Positions 9,815-21,599 of a stretch of DNA of 64,000 nucleotides are shown in pieces. Below the pieces are notes generated by a model. It was not told the origin of the DNA and made no database searches. It was given only the letters and a program-made list of their open reading frames with translations. Made by a program: the position numbers and the translations under genes. The DNA comes from Mrakia gelida (lineage: Eukaryota > Basidiomycota > Tremellomycetes > Cystofilobasidiales > Mrakiaceae): the NCBI GenBank assembly GCA_024345305.1, contig BRON01000006.1, positions 1 to 64,000 of the forward strand, written 5' to 3'. Positions within the stretch are counted from its first letter, which is position 1. The number at the start of each line of letters is the position of its first letter.

Positions 9815-12600
9815 TGACCCTCGCCCGCCTCCTCTCTCTCTCCTCCTCTCGACTCCCACCCACCTTCCCCAAGCTTCGTCTCCCGCTTCTCGCTTCTCCC
9901 GTCTTCTCTCCCTCTTCACAAATTCATCACACCTCATCTGATGGCACCCAGAACGAGATTCAAGAAAGGCGATGCTGAGAACCAGGTCAGTGAACAACAG
10001 AGCTCGAGCTCACCTCTTCCCTCCCACCCTGCCTCCTCCTTGACTTCGACTGACCCTTCTCGCTCTCTTCTCCCTTCAACCCCTTCAGCCGAGTCTTCCC
10101 CCTTCGAGGCCGATCAGGACTTCCAACCTCGAGATTTCCCCCCAGAAGGGATCCAGTACTAGGGACGAGACTAAGAAGAAGGTCAGTCAACAACAAAGCT
10201 CGAGCTCACCTTCCTCCCTCCTTTGCTGACCCTTCTCACTGCTTTCCTGCTTCGTTCCATCTCTTCCAGACGAGTCGAACTCCTCTGGGATCTGTTTCTG
10301 CTCCCAACGACAAGGTGAGTATGGTTCCAAGTGTGTACGAGGGGGAGGAGGAGGCGTGAGAAGGATGAGAAGGGGATCGGTCGAGCTCACCTTCGTCGTT
10401 CCTTCCCTCGTTCCATCCTTCCCTCCCCAGTCTCCCATCGACACAATCACCCACGAGCTCGGATCCCTTCGAGTCACCACCAAGGATCTCAAAGACGTTC
10501 TCATCGCCGCTCTCCAGGAGGAAAACCGCTCGCTCAGGAAGGAGAACGGCTCGCTTAGGAGGGAGCTCAGGGAGGAGCGACACCAGACACCCTTCAACTT
10601 CCCTTCGGAGCTTCATCACTACATCCTCGGACTCGCCGACACCGCATCTCTCGTCATGGCCGCCAGAGTCAACAAGGAGTTCTGGGAGTTCGCTCAGAAA
10701 CATCTCTAAATCACATCAGGATCAACGACGTCGAGAGTTTGGCTTTGTTGTTTCGCGAACGGGTCAGTCCTCCTTCTCGTCTCAACCCTCCAAGTATCTA
10801 GAACAACTGACACTGACTCCTCCTTATTCTCTGCCATGTTTTGAATCTTCTACAGGGATCGGTCTTCCCTACAAACGATGGCATCGACCTCTGCTCCCTC
10901 AACAAAATCCGGATTCTCTCCGTCGAACTCTCCGGACAGGAGTGCGATTCCGATCCATTCCACCCTCACCTCCACCTCCCTCCCAACATCAAACCTCTCT
11001 CTATCGACCTCCTCCAAGTCACCTCCAACCCTCTTCCAACGGGGAGATCGTCTTCCCGCATCAAACAGTCTCCCCTCTTCTCGCATCTGCTCGACGTCGT
11101 CAACCCCTCCGCCGTCAACCTTCGAACACTCCCCCAATTCCTTGACAAAAACCTAAGCTCACTCTTCACCTCCCTCGCATCAAGGAGTTGGAACCGTCTT
11201 CGTCACCTGGAAATCACCAAGTCGGTCGACTCAGTCGTTTCCTCCGGTTCGACAAGGACGTCGTTGGGAACGGCCCTTACCTACGAGTGGCAACCCATCG
11301 AGATCCGAGCAGACTGGGAGATCTTTCTGCTGTCGATGATCGTGAACAACATGCCCGGGTTGACGGGTGGGACGGTTCTGCTTGTGAGGTCGGAGGAGGA
11401 GAAGATTCGCGTGGAACTGGAGGTGGAACGGGCTGCGAAAAAAGAGCCGCTGAGGGAATACGGCGAGATTATGAGGGCCATGGAAGTGAAGGTTGCTGGT
11501 GTGGCTGTTGCCTGAGGTGGGTTGCTCTCTCCAGTAGTCGTTCGACCTGATCTGTCTCGAGACGCTTGCTGACCGACGCGTCTCTCTCGTCGTCTCTCGT
11601 CCTCTCTTCTCAGAGCATCTCACCTCTTCTCCTACCATTCCCAACTCGCCGAATCCCCCTCCTCTCGCACCACCATCTCTCTACCGACCTCCCTCCTCGC
11701 GCTACCCTCTTCAACACCAACTACAACCACAACCTCACCCAACTCACCTCGTCCTTCTTCTTCCCTTCCCTTCGCGTCACGTGAGTTCTCTCTCCTTCAC
11801 TCTACGCCCCTTGCGAGGTACTCTACGAGTAACAAACATCTCTCATACCTCTCCCTGCCTTCTTCTCTCAGCCGTCGTCACTCGTTTGGACTTCGCTTCC
11901 CGCATCACCTAGTTCTTGTCTCGTTTCTTTTGCATACTTTCCCTCGGATTCGTGAGTCGTTCTCAGCGTTCACCCCATCCCTCTCGATCTCGTCTTGACT
12001 CGCTTAGCTGAACCGGCTCGCGCCCTCTTCCCATCCTCTTCTTCGTTCCCTCAGATCACTCGACCCACCTCGACGGCGTCGCGCTCCCCCTCGCACAACC
12101 CTGTCCCTCCTCCTCCCGCGTCACCACCTTCCTCTCATCATCACAACTCGTCCCGGATCCGTCCCAACCCGCATCAAACACCTCGCTCGGCTCTTTCCCT
12201 CTCTCTACTTCGGACGCGACGTGAGTTTCGTTTCCCGCCCTCTCCTCGTCTCGACTTTCCCCACCGTTTCCTCAGCTGATCGTCTTCCCCTCTTGTCCAT
12301 CTGTCCTTCAGAACTCACTCAACATTTCATCCCCTCGTTTTGTATCACGGTCCTCTTCGTTCGCTCGCTCGTGCCGCGCACTTCTCGTCTCTTCGTTCGA
12401 TTCACGATCGTGAGTCCTTCTCGTTTCTTTCCTCACCCTCGAAGCTCTGACTGAACTGACCCGTTCGATCCTCTTCGCTTCACCTTTCCCCTTTTCAGAC
12501 CTGTACATCATCGCATCATCGCATCCCCAACCTCAACTCAACGAGCGACGCTTCGAAGGGAGGGAGGGGAGGAAGGACGCGTGTCGAGGGACTGGGAGCC
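9815..12600 (+). repeat. Dispersed segmental duplication, copy A (F-box gene plus 3' tail)
   Basis: This block resembles 32280-34790 (copy B) and in part 57190-59570 (copy C). Similarity starts in the 5' flank with a CGCCCGCCTCCTCTC stretch about 120 bp upstream of the ATG, runs through the F-box-like gene and continues about 1 kb past the stop. Landmarks shared with B include a TTCTTCTCAG acceptor after the stop, a GCGTCACGTGAGTTCTCTC donor, and CTACTTCGGACGCGACGTGA about 0.7 kb past the stop. I see no terminal repeats or transposase, so this reads as gene duplication rather than a transposon. Confidence 0.7.
9941..11515 (+). pseudogene. F-box-like protein, paralogue A, frameshifted
   Basis: Exons 9941-9985, 10089-10181, 10270-10314, 10431-10762 and 10856-11515. 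The N-terminus is basic, then a heptad-rich coiled coil (EENRSLRKENGSLRRELREE), then an F-box-like motif FPSELHHYILGL with a following helix. After AQKHL the frame hits TAA at 10707-10709. Alignment with B and C shows this segment is one base short (exon 4 is 332 nt, expected 333). Beyond it the conserved INDVESLALLFRER and the entire 220-codon last exon remain open, including the family motif VVNPSAVNLRTLP. So it is a recent lesion, a sequencing error, or a truncated 153-aa protein. F-box proteins recruit substrates to SCF ubiquitin ligases; that role is inferred from the motif only. Confidence 0.7.
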
Positions 12601-13046
12601 TGGTTTTGCTCTCGCTGTTGTTTTGTTTGTATTTCTGTAACGACCGCATAAGATTCTTTTTTGCATCGCTTCAACGTCCTCTGCATCCTCGTTTCTGAGC
12701 AAGCGAGAACGCCTGAAAGACCACCAGCTCGTTGTGCGACTTGCCTCGCTCACTTTCGCTTTCACTCTCCGTCGGCGAGGCGAGAAAGTCGAATCACATA
12801 CATAAACGATCACTCGGAGATGGATGCGGGTCAAAAGAGTAGATATCACACAAAGCGGAAAGCGCGAGAAACAAAGAGAGCGGTACAAAAAGAAGAAACG
12901 CGGTCGTGGAATCGACGCGACGAGAACGAGAACAAAAGCAAAGGTGAACGAACGGAGAGCATGTGCGAAGCGAGCAGAAACGTAGGCAAATGGGCTGAAA
13001 CATGCGGAGTGTACGAACGAAAGGACTAGGTAAGCGGGCTGAGATG
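11516..13046 (+). other. Spliced 3' tail of paralogue A, then ammonium transporter 3' flank
   Basis: From 11516 to about 12500 I see at least four intron-like units after the stop codon. Examples are a GTGGGT donor right at the stop with GCTGAC and TTCTCAG before 11613; GTGAGT at about 11779 to CTCAG near 11872; GTGAGT at about 12222 to TTCAG near 12310; GTGAGT at about 12411 to TTTTCAG near 12499. The same pattern follows paralogues B and C. No long conserved protein frame runs through the joined pieces. Past about 12600 the sequence turns T-rich (around 12600-12660), a likely transcript end; nothing recognisable follows up to the transporter stop. Confidence 0.5.
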
Positions 13047-16000
13047 CTAATCCTCCTTGGTAGTAGGCTCGTTGGGCGCTCCAGGGATCAGCTCTGAGAG
13101 TCTTCGAGCTCGAGGGGAGGCGTGTCGGTTGGGTGAGGGTGAGTGTCGGTAGCCGTTGGAGTTGGGTTGCATTTCGATTTCCTCGGATGACTGTTGGAGC
13201 GAAAGAGCGGACGAGGGAGGTCAGTGACGAAGCGAGCCAAGGGCGAGACGAAGACGAAACGAAAGGAATCGGACTCACCACTCCTCCCACTCCCCTTCCT
13301 CTACTCCTACTCCTCAACCTCAACGAAGTCTCCTCCTTCCCAGCACCAGCCGCTCCGTTCCCCTCTACGTTGACTCCCAAACCGTTGTTCCCTCCTCCTC
13401 CTCCTCCATTCAATCGACCATGTCCCTTCCCCTCCTCGTCGCTCCCACTCGCAACTTCAACGATCGTCCTCTCCTTGGACCAGTATCTCTCCCTTCCTCG
13501 ACCCTTCTCTTCCTCGTCCAAATCGTGCGTCCGAGATCGAAGGGAAGCAGGTCGGGGAGTGAGGTTGTTTTGAGTGTGGGTGTGGGCGTCGAGAGGGGAG
13601 AAGGTGGATTCGAGATCACGTCTGTTGAACGGAGAGGTGAGAGGAGTCAGCTCGAGCCGAGGAGAGAGAGGAAAAAAGGAGGAGGAAGGAGGGAAGACGA
13701 GACGAACCTGAGGGACACGTAGTCCTGGATGTACTCTCCGTGTTCGACTTCCTGCGAGGAGGGAAACGACGAGTGAGAAGAAGGAGAGGTCAGTTCGAGC
13801 TTGGAGAGATGGGCGAGAAACGAAGTCGAATAGAGATGACGAACATCCATTCCAACGATCTCAGCCTCGTCGGTAGATCGGAAGTGGAGTCCTGGGATGT
13901 GATCGATGACTGGGAGAAGGGAAAGGAAGCGCAGGGGTCAGCGAACCGCTCAGAAACAGCGAGTCGAAGGGGAACGAGACGCGTCGTCCGGGGGGTTCGC
14001 CCTAGTCGGTTCAGACTCGAGTCAACCGCTCTCTATTCGAGCAACTGTCGTCATAAAACTCACCAAACATGATAGCGAGAGTGACCGTGAAAGTCCAAAC
14101 GAGTCCGACCATGACCCAGGCGACCTGAAGGCCGAGCTGTCGGAAGTTACCATCGAGCCAGCCTCCAGGGATGGCGGCGTAGGCATCGTTGTTGGCGACG
14201 GAAGCTTGAGCAAAGATACCGGTGAGAAGAGTTCCGATGACTCCGGACAGGGCGTGACCTGGGAGAGCGAAGAGGAAGGGTCAAGTCAGCGTCGAGTCTC
14301 GAGAACAAAACGCGTCCGCGAAGAGGCTTCGTTCGACAGGAAAGCGAACTCACAAGCGAAAATATCGAGGGGGTCGTCGACTCGCATGACGCTAAGAAGG
14401 AAAAGGAGATGGGGAAGAGTCAGCGTCGAAGCGAGAGGAGACGGGGACGAGGCTGCGTCAAACTCACTTCTTCAACCTCGTAGCACTGTTGGAAGCAGCC
14501 GACGAAACAACTCCAATCAGAAGAGCAGCGGGACCTCCGACGAATCCAGCAGCTGGGGTGATAGCGACGAGACCTGAAAAAGATAATGAAGAGCGAGCGA
14601 AAGGTCAGCGACCGAACGAACGAGACGCGTCTTCTCTCGTCGACTTACCACAGATAGCACCAGTGCAGAATCCGATAGGCGACCATTTCTTCTCGAGACG
14701 GAAATCAAGAATCATCCAGGTGATCCCTCCCGAGGCTCCAGCGAGGTTGGTAGTGAAGATGGCCATCGCAGCTCGAAGGTTGGCAGCGAAAGTCGAACCT
14801 CCGTTGAAGCCGAGCCATCCAACCCAGAGGAACACTGTACCAAGGACGACGTGAGAGATCTGAAGACGGAATGGATTGAGGTGACCGAGTCAGCGAAAGA
14901 GGAAGGAGGCGAACGAGAGTCTTCGCGACGCGTCGAATCGAAAGGAAAGCGAGAAGACTGACGTTGTGAGGCTTGAAAAGGGTCTCGTTCTGCAGGTATC
15001 CTCGTCGGTGACCGATGTAGTACGAGTAAGCGAGTCCAGCTGTTCCAGATGCGATCTCGATGGGAACTCCTCCGGCGTAACTGCAAGAAAGAAACGAGGC
15101 AGAAGGACGACAGGTCAGCCTGGATTTCGCCTCGACTCGACGCGTCAAAGTGACGAGGCAAGGGAGCAGGTACGTACTCGAGAACACCCCACTTGAAAGC
15201 CCAGCCGTGCTCGGACCAGATCCAGTGGGCGAGAGGATCGTAGACTAAGGTCGTCCAGCAGAAGGTGAAGACCATGGCGGGGAGGAATCGAGACCTCTCG
15301 GCAGCTGCTCCGAGGATGATGGCGGGGACGAGGGAGGCGAACATCGATTGGTAGATGGCGAAGACCTGTCAAGATAGAGAAGAAAACACAGGTGGGCAGG
15401 AAGAAAAAGAAGACGGGAGAGAGGACGCGAAGGTCAGCTCGGCGTCGGCGTCGCGACTTCTTTCCCTCGACTCGAGACGACGAAACAGCCTCGAAAACTC
15501 ACAAGCTCGGGAATCTTGTTGTTGGCCTCAGGGATAGGAAGCTCCAGGACTCCCATGAATCCGAAGTTTCGGAGGTTTCCCCAGAAGGAACCTCCCGTTT
15601 TTGAGAAGGTGAGAGAGTCTGGTGAGGGGGAAGGGAGGACGACGAACGTGGTGGATCGATCAGCTTCAAGTTCCCTACACCAGACGAGAGACCAAGAGGC
15701 AGCAAAAGTTGTACCCACATCCCCAGAAGAACCACTGGAAAGAGACGACGGCGAGAGCGGCGATGGTGATGAAGAGGGAGGAGAGGGCGTTTTTACGACG
15801 AACGAGACCGGAGTAGAGGAAACCGAGTCTGTTTGACGAGAGCGAAAGAGGGTTGAGGAGTCAGAGAGAGTCCATAGAGGGCGAGGAGACGAAGTGGGAG
15901 GTGGTGAGATGGTGTTGCGAGGTGGAGCGTGAGAAAGGGGCCGAGGTTGATAGGAGGAAGGAGGGGGAGAGGGGAGACGAGTCGAGGAGGGCTGAAGAGG

Positions 16001-16843
16001 GTCGAGGAAGAGAAGCGGCGAACCCAGGAACTGTAGAGAAAGAAGAAAGAGGTTCAAGTCAGTTCACTGTATAGAAGCACGTTCGGAGAAGGTGGAGGCG
16101 ACGAGTTGAGACATCCCGGCGGCTTCAGAAGAGGGCAGATCGCCATGTCGAATTCGTGATGGAGGTGGTGAGCTCGACTTTCGCTCCACGATCCTCCCTT
16201 CCAAAACTCAGCCCCCCCTTCGTCTCCTTCGTACCAAGGCTACACGCTTCGCTCTCCCTCCGTACCAGGCTTCTAGAGAAGGCTGTTCGTTCCCTCGAAA
16301 GGAAATCGCAAGGGCCTAGAGCCTGTCTGTCGTTATCTGGCGGAGGATTTTAGGGACCCTTCCCTCCGATGGTCCCTCGTTCCCGCCTGACCTCCTCCTC
16401 GAGGGCTGAAGCTCAAAAGAGAGAGAGGACTCACTCATGAGCCAAACGAGAGCTGAACACATGAGAACCCAGCAGATATCTCCTGGATCGTACGAGGCTA
16501 CGGTTCCATCTTGAGCTGTAGCGATCAAGTCCTGTGAGGAGGGAACGAACGAACGAAAGAGCGAGGAAGCAAGAGAACCCGATGTGAGTTGTTTCGTTCG
16601 AGGGATCTGTTATCGATTGGATTCAAAAGATACGAGGGAACGAAAAGCTTACAGTTCCTCCAGAGTTGATGGCACCAGTGCTGCCTTCAATGACACCGCT
16701 ACAGGAGAGAAGAGACAAGGAGAGAGGAGAGACGAGGTCAGAGAGAGAGCGAGGGAGGAGGAGGAGGGAGGACGAGGTCAAGTTGAAATCTCGTTCGCTC
16801 CTTCAGACAAGGAGAGGAGGACGTACTAAGTCAGGTTGACCAT
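13047..16843 (-). CDS. Ammonium transporter, Mep/Amt family
   Basis: Plasma-membrane ammonium importer, possibly also a nitrogen-status sensor. Sixteen exons (16827-16843, 16653-16698, 16435-16531, 16024-16030, 15719-15828, 15503-15618, 15178-15365, 14963-15080, 14649-14859, 14468-14573, 14354-14391, 14064-14258, 13845-13909, 13708-13751, 13279-13621, 13047-13190) join in frame to 614 aa. Hallmarks are the extracellular N-terminus, GFLYSGLVRRKNALSS, FSKTGG, the AAAERSRF helix, LDYAGGVPIEIASG, WVGWLGFNGGS, the conserved second-half His in DIFACHALSG and GLVWTF. Eleven membrane helices are expected. Exon 4 is a 7-nt microexon completing the IPG turn. The cytosolic tail (about 170 aa) is long, with RSRSRGRG and poly-Gly stretches, and may be regulatory. 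Divergent from SPT2. Confidence 0.96.
16024..16030 (-). other. 7-nt microexon of the ammonium transporter
   Basis: On the minus strand the bases TTCCTGG lie between a CAG acceptor and a GTTCGC donor. Including them gives ATGATTCCTGGACTCGG across three exons, encoding M-I-P-G-L-G, the expected junction of helix I in Amt proteins. Leaving them out shifts the frame. The phase check through the remaining twelve exons depends on this microexon. Confidence 0.88.
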
Positions 16844-17301
16844 GGCCGGAGAGAGAGAGCTCGTGGCTAGGAGAGAGAGGGGAGGGCGAAGAAGAGAAGA
16901 GAGAAAGGGGACGGAGGGGCTGTCGTGGTTGAAGGAGACCTCGAAGAGGGAGAAAGAAAGAAGGAAGGCGAACTCGAACTCTCGGGGCACCAATCCGAAC
17001 CTCACCTCGAGTCAGACCAGAGAGACGTGAAGTTTTTATATTCAGACCCCGAGATCAACGAGTATGCAGAGCTGAGAAAGGGTCTTGTCTTCGTTTCTGC
17101 TTTGTCGCTGTTTTTGTTTTGAGTTGAGCTGCAGAGGAGGAAGCTCAACTCGACCTCGTCGCTCCTCCTCCCTTCAGCTTCGAAACGTCACCTCGCTCGT
17201 TGGCTTGATCCCCTCAACTCCCATCCATCCACTTCTCAGCCTTCCCTCTCTCACTCTCTCTCGGTCACCAAGGGGAAGTATCTCGTCGTCAAGGAAGAGG
17301 G
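16844..17301. promoter_or_regulatory. Divergent promoter region between ammonium transporter and SPT2
   Basis: 458 bp between two start codons facing away from each other. The transporter side is purine-rich on the plus strand. An AT-rich TTTTTATATTC stretch at about 17033 is a possible TATA-like element for SPT2. No GATA cluster typical of nitrogen control stood out to me by eye. Confidence 0.5.
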
Positions 17302-19028
17302 ATGGACTATCGACAACTCAAGGCTGCTGCAGCGACGTCTGTTTCCTCAGCCGTTCAGGAGGCAGCGAGGATGGTCAAGGAGAAGGAGCTCAAGCTCAAG
17401 GCAGACAGGGACAAGGTCAGTTCTCCAAGCGTCGGAGGCAGAAAGTAGTGCACTCTCTCTATCTACAGAGAGATCGCCGAGCTACTAGACTCGCCCTCGC
17501 CTCGACAGCGCCATCGTCCCTTTCGCCGAGCTGACGACCTTTCCGCTCCTTCCCCTTCTCCCCTCCCTCCCTCCTCCCATCCCCGTCTCAGGCTGAACAA
17601 CGGCAGAAGGAGATCGCTCACAAGGATCGTGAACTTCGTGAACGTCGAGAGAAGGAGGAGCAGATCCAGAAGGAACGAAAACTAGAGAGGGAACGACTCG
17701 CAAAGGAAGCCTCAGCAAAGGTCAGCTCGACGCTCCTTCCTCTCCCCTTCCCTCCCTCCCCTTCTCAACGCTGACTCCCCATGGGTTCTCTTCTCCCAGC
17801 TCTCCCACTCCAAACCCACCTCTATCGCCAAATCAGCCTTCGCCAAACCCAAATCCTCCCACTCCCACTCCTCGTCCTCCTCTTCTCGTCCCAAACCCTC
17901 CTCGCACGCCTCCTCCTCCACCACCTCCCGCGACACCATGACCCGCGAGGAACTTCGAGCTCTCAAACACGCTCAAACCTTCTCCGGCCCCTCCTCCTCC
18001 ATCAACTCTCGTCCTTCCTCCCTCACCACCAAATCCGGTCTCATCAAGAAACACACCATCACCTCGTCGCGCTCCTCGGGAGTGAAAGGTCAACTGAGCA
18101 AGCAGATCGGGGACGAGGGGATGAGGATGCTGAATCAGGAGAAGAGGGATAGGAGGACGGTGGATGAGGTTGAGAGGGAACTGCAGGAGAGGAGGAAGGA
18201 GAGGGAGGTGGAAGCGAAGGGGGTGAATTGGTTTGGGAAGGGGAAGGGGAAGGAGATCAAGAGTTCGTCTTCAAGCAGCAGCTCGAAACCCGTCGCGTCG
18301 TCGTCAGCGGGAGGATCGTCGTCACAACACAAGCCATCTACCACCAACGGAAACGGAACCTCCTCCCCTTCCAAACCCTCCCCCTCCTCATCCAAACCAT
18401 CCCACTACTCTTCTTCCTCCCAACATCGTCCCGTCCTCCCAACCCACAAACCCTCCCCCCTCACAGCAACCTCCTCAGCTCTAGCAGCCAAACGTCGTCG
18501 AGAAGCAGATCAAGACCTCTCCTCGTCCGAACTCGACTCGGAAGAAGACTCGTCAGGGTCGGAGGATTCAAGGCCGCGTCGTCGGAAGGGCAAGAAGACG
18601 AAACGATCTGGCGAGGGGGGTGGAGGTGGGGGCAGTAGGAACGAGGATGTGGTTAGGAAGGCGGTTTGGGAAGCTATGGGGATGGATAGAAGCAAGTGAG
18701 CTGCGACGCCTGTCGTTTCGTTGTGTTTGAGTTTGCGGGAGCGCGTATCGTTGAACTGACCCACCCATCCTCTCTCCCTCTCCCACTCCACCCTCCCACC
18801 TCCGCCTCCTCCCACCCCCTTCCTCCTCACAGATACTCCTCCCGCGACGTCTACTCCGATTCCGACGACTCCTCGGGCGACATGGAAGCGGGTTACGAGG
18901 AGGAGGCGAGGGAGGAACGAAGGAGTGCGGCGATTGCGAAGAGGGAGGATGAGGAGGCTTTGAAGGAGGAGAATAGGAAGAGGAAGGAGAAGGAGGAGAG
19001 GAGGAAGAGGGAGAAGGAGGGGAGGTGA
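17302..19028 (+). CDS. SPT2: Spt2-like chromatin protein (histone H3-H4 chaperone)
   Basis: Spt2 binds histone H3-H4 and DNA and helps restore nucleosomes behind RNA polymerase. Four exons (17302-17415, 17592-17720, 17800-18695, 18833-19028) encode 444 aa. The N-terminal third is a Lys/Glu/Arg coiled-coil. The middle is low-complexity Ser/Pro with GVNWFGKGKGKE. The C-terminal histone-binding region carries DEVERELQERR, SSRDVYSDSDDSSGDMEAGY and EEARSAAIAKREDEEAL-type sequence, the family signature. The start is the first ATG of the chain. The stop TGA overlaps a possible GTGAGG donor, and an intron-like unit (GTGAGT, GCTGAC, CATCAG) lies downstream at 19256-19336, so the 3' UTR is probably spliced. 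Confidence 0.9.
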
Positions 19029-19848
19029 GGGTTGGGGTGGCGTTGGGTTGGGCTGGGTTGGGTTGGTTCTACGATCTCTTGATGGTGACGACGTTTCCTT
19101 TCGGCTTTCTTGCTTGCTTGCTAGTGGTGCGATGAGTATGCTGACTTTTTATTGGCGAGCGATGGGAGCGAGTGGGGTGGAGAGGTCGAGTAGGAGGTTC
19201 GCGGGGAGGACGGCTCGACGCGTCGAGTGGTTTTCTGGCGGTAGCCCAACGAGATGTGAGTGAGCTTCGTCCTTCCCTTCTTCGATCTTGAAACTCAAGC
19301 TGACACTCCGCTTTCTTCGCTTTCCCTTCTCATCAGGATAAGGTCGAATGGTGAGGCGCTCGAGCTTCAGCGTGAAGAGTCAAAAAGTTGAGGGCAGTTC
19401 GAACAAGGCGACACGACGCTTTCGTCTTCATCGATGAGCACTCTGCGTCTATGAGGCTGGATCATTCTTTCAAGATTGAGACTGCGCAGTGTTGGGTAGT
19501 GGGATCGAGTGGCAAAGGATCAAAGAGAACGAGAGAGAGCACGGGGGAGGGTCGAAGTCGAACGAGTGGCTGACAGTGAAAAGAACGTTTCGTTGACTTT
19601 TCGTCGGGTTTCCTTTCAAAGCGAGATTTGTTCAGAAGGGCGATATGCGTTCGAGGGCTCTCGAAAAATCACGGACGGGTTCAGTTCTTGGAGAGGAGAG
19701 ACGCAGGGAAAGATCGAAAGCCCACTTCGGTGAGCTCGAGCTCAAAAAGTCGACGCTCCTTCCTCCCTCTTCCCTCCCATCCCTCACCCTGGCCCGAGCC
19801 TCGCCTTTCACTCCTCCCCTCCTCTTCGACTGGCATCTCACTTTCGCT
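19029..19848 (+). other. SPT2 3' tail and PPR-gene promoter
   Basis: 820 bp without a supportable gene. It contains the spliced 3' tail of SPT2 (intron-like unit at 19256-19336) and the 5' region of the next gene. Bases 19060-19140 are TG-rich repeats of GGGTTG. A CGACGCGTCG motif lies at about 19214. Confidence 0.45.
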
Positions 19849-21599
19849 ATGCTCCTCTTGAGCCTCTCCTTCGGAAGGACCCTCGCTCAACTGGCAGGAG
19901 GAAGGACGAGGATCGGAGACGTCCTGCGATTCAGCTCGAGCTCACCTCTCAGTCGACACGATCTCCTCTACCCTTCTCCGGAGAATTTGCCTTGGTTATC
20001 ATCACCCAAGTCGACCCCTGTAAGCAGGTCTTATAGTCTTGAGCTCTAGATACACGCAAGAAAGCTGACTCTTCTTCCCTGTTGTGTTGGCAAAAGTCGA
20101 CTCATTCTCCTTCCCTCTTCCCTTCCAAAACGACCTCGACGACCTCCTCCTCCCTCTCCCCTCCTCTGCAACCCCTACAACGTCCTCTCCAACCCAAACG
20201 CCGGCCTCCCGAGAACTCCTCCCCTCTTCGGACACCCCGATCCCCTCCCAACTCATCCTCTGGCGTTCGAATCACCTCCTCCACTCTTCTCAACCTCATT
20301 CGGGATCGCGCTCGAAACCCCACGTCGCCTCCCCCGTATTCAGCAGACTTGGCCGCGGTGGACGCTGGAAAGGGATCGTTGGAGGTGACTGGGACGAGGG
20401 AGGAGGTGGAGGAATTTGCCAGGAGGTTGATGGAGACGGCGAGCAGTTTGGAGGAAGGCGTCGAGGTCGCGAACTGGACTCTTCGCGTGACGGAGGACGG
20501 TCAGCGAGACGAGGGAGTCAGGGTTCTCCTCTACGAGATAGTCCACGAACTCAACTACCTCCTCCCCCGTATCACTCCTCGCCCACATCCGGATCTCGTT
20601 CTCCAGTTCCTCCTCGCCAACCAGGCCCGACTTCGTCTCTCCTTCTACGACCCGAACCACAACCCTCTCGTCAAACTCCTCGAGGTATGCGCTCGTCTCT
20701 ACACACAAGATCGACGACGACTCGACCCCTCAGCAGCAGCACCTCCTTCCCACATCCTCGCCCAGCTGGAATCTCTTCGACTCCAACACCTGGTCGCCGT
20801 TCGAGCGATCCATCAGGCCATGAAGGAGGTCGACAAGGACGTCTTCACCGTTCGGAGCTACAACTCGCTCATGGACGCGTACGTGTGGGGAAAGGCATTT
20901 AACGAGGTGGATGATATTTGGGAGTCGATGAGGTCGGAGGGAGGAGTGGGGATCAACCAAAGATCTGTTTCGGTGGTGAGTCTTTCGTCTTTCCCACGTC
21001 GACGCGTCCTCTTTATCTCAACGCAGAACACTGACTCTTCAATCGACCTCTTTGATACAGTACTTCGACGCTTGTGGATTCAGGTGAGTAGAGAGCTGTG
21101 CTTGTCGCTCGAAAGTGCGAAGAAGCAAGAGATACTACTGTTCTGACGCGTCGCTATCCTCTCTCCTCCTTCCAGTGGATCTCTCCCTCGAGCTCTCGCG
21201 ACATGGAAGGACCTTAGAACCAGTGGATTCGATCTCAACGAGCACAGTCACCAGACCTACCAAGAATGCCTCAATCGATGCGGAGCCTGGAACGAACTCC
21301 TCGTCCATCTCGGCGAACAACAAGCTCGACACCTCCTAGACCCCTCGTCCGCCCCATCGATCCATCCCGGTTCGCTGACACGTCTGATCGCATTCGCACA
21401 GAAGCTCGTCATGTATCCTCGTCATCAGAGTCTGCGACAGGTCGATCGGAAGGAGTTTAATCGCCTGAAGGCAAGGCTGGAGCAGGTTGTTTCGAAGGAG
21501 ATCTGGGACGAAACGCGGATGATTAAGAGAGACGGAGGGGATATGGGATACTCGGATTATGACGAAGACTGGGGCTGGAAGGAGGGAGGATTATGCTAG
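19849..21599 (+). CDS. PPR-like mitochondrial protein
   Basis: Four exons (19849-20019, 20097-20975, 21061-21083, 21176-21599) give 498 aa. The first ~30 residues (MLLLSLSFGRTLAQLAGGRT and onward) lack acidic residues and contain Arg, as in a mitochondrial presequence. Middle helices include RSYNSLMDAYVWGKAFNEVD, which fits a pentatricopeptide repeat (Y-N-x-L-x-x-A-Y pattern), followed by DIWESMRSEGG and ALATWKDLRTSGFDLNEHS. PPR proteins bind organelle RNA for processing or translation; the target is unknown. The C-terminus ends in an acidic/Trp patch (DEDWGWKEGG). The stop TAG overlaps a GTGAGT donor; if that intron is used, the codon becomes TA|A, so a stop is kept either way. Confidence 0.7.

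Noticed and set aside
12538..13521. 327-codon minus-strand open frame
   Set aside because: It reads through the last exon of the ammonium transporter past the GTGAGT donor at 13278; the continuation has no resemblance to Amt tails, whereas the spliced version closes in phase.
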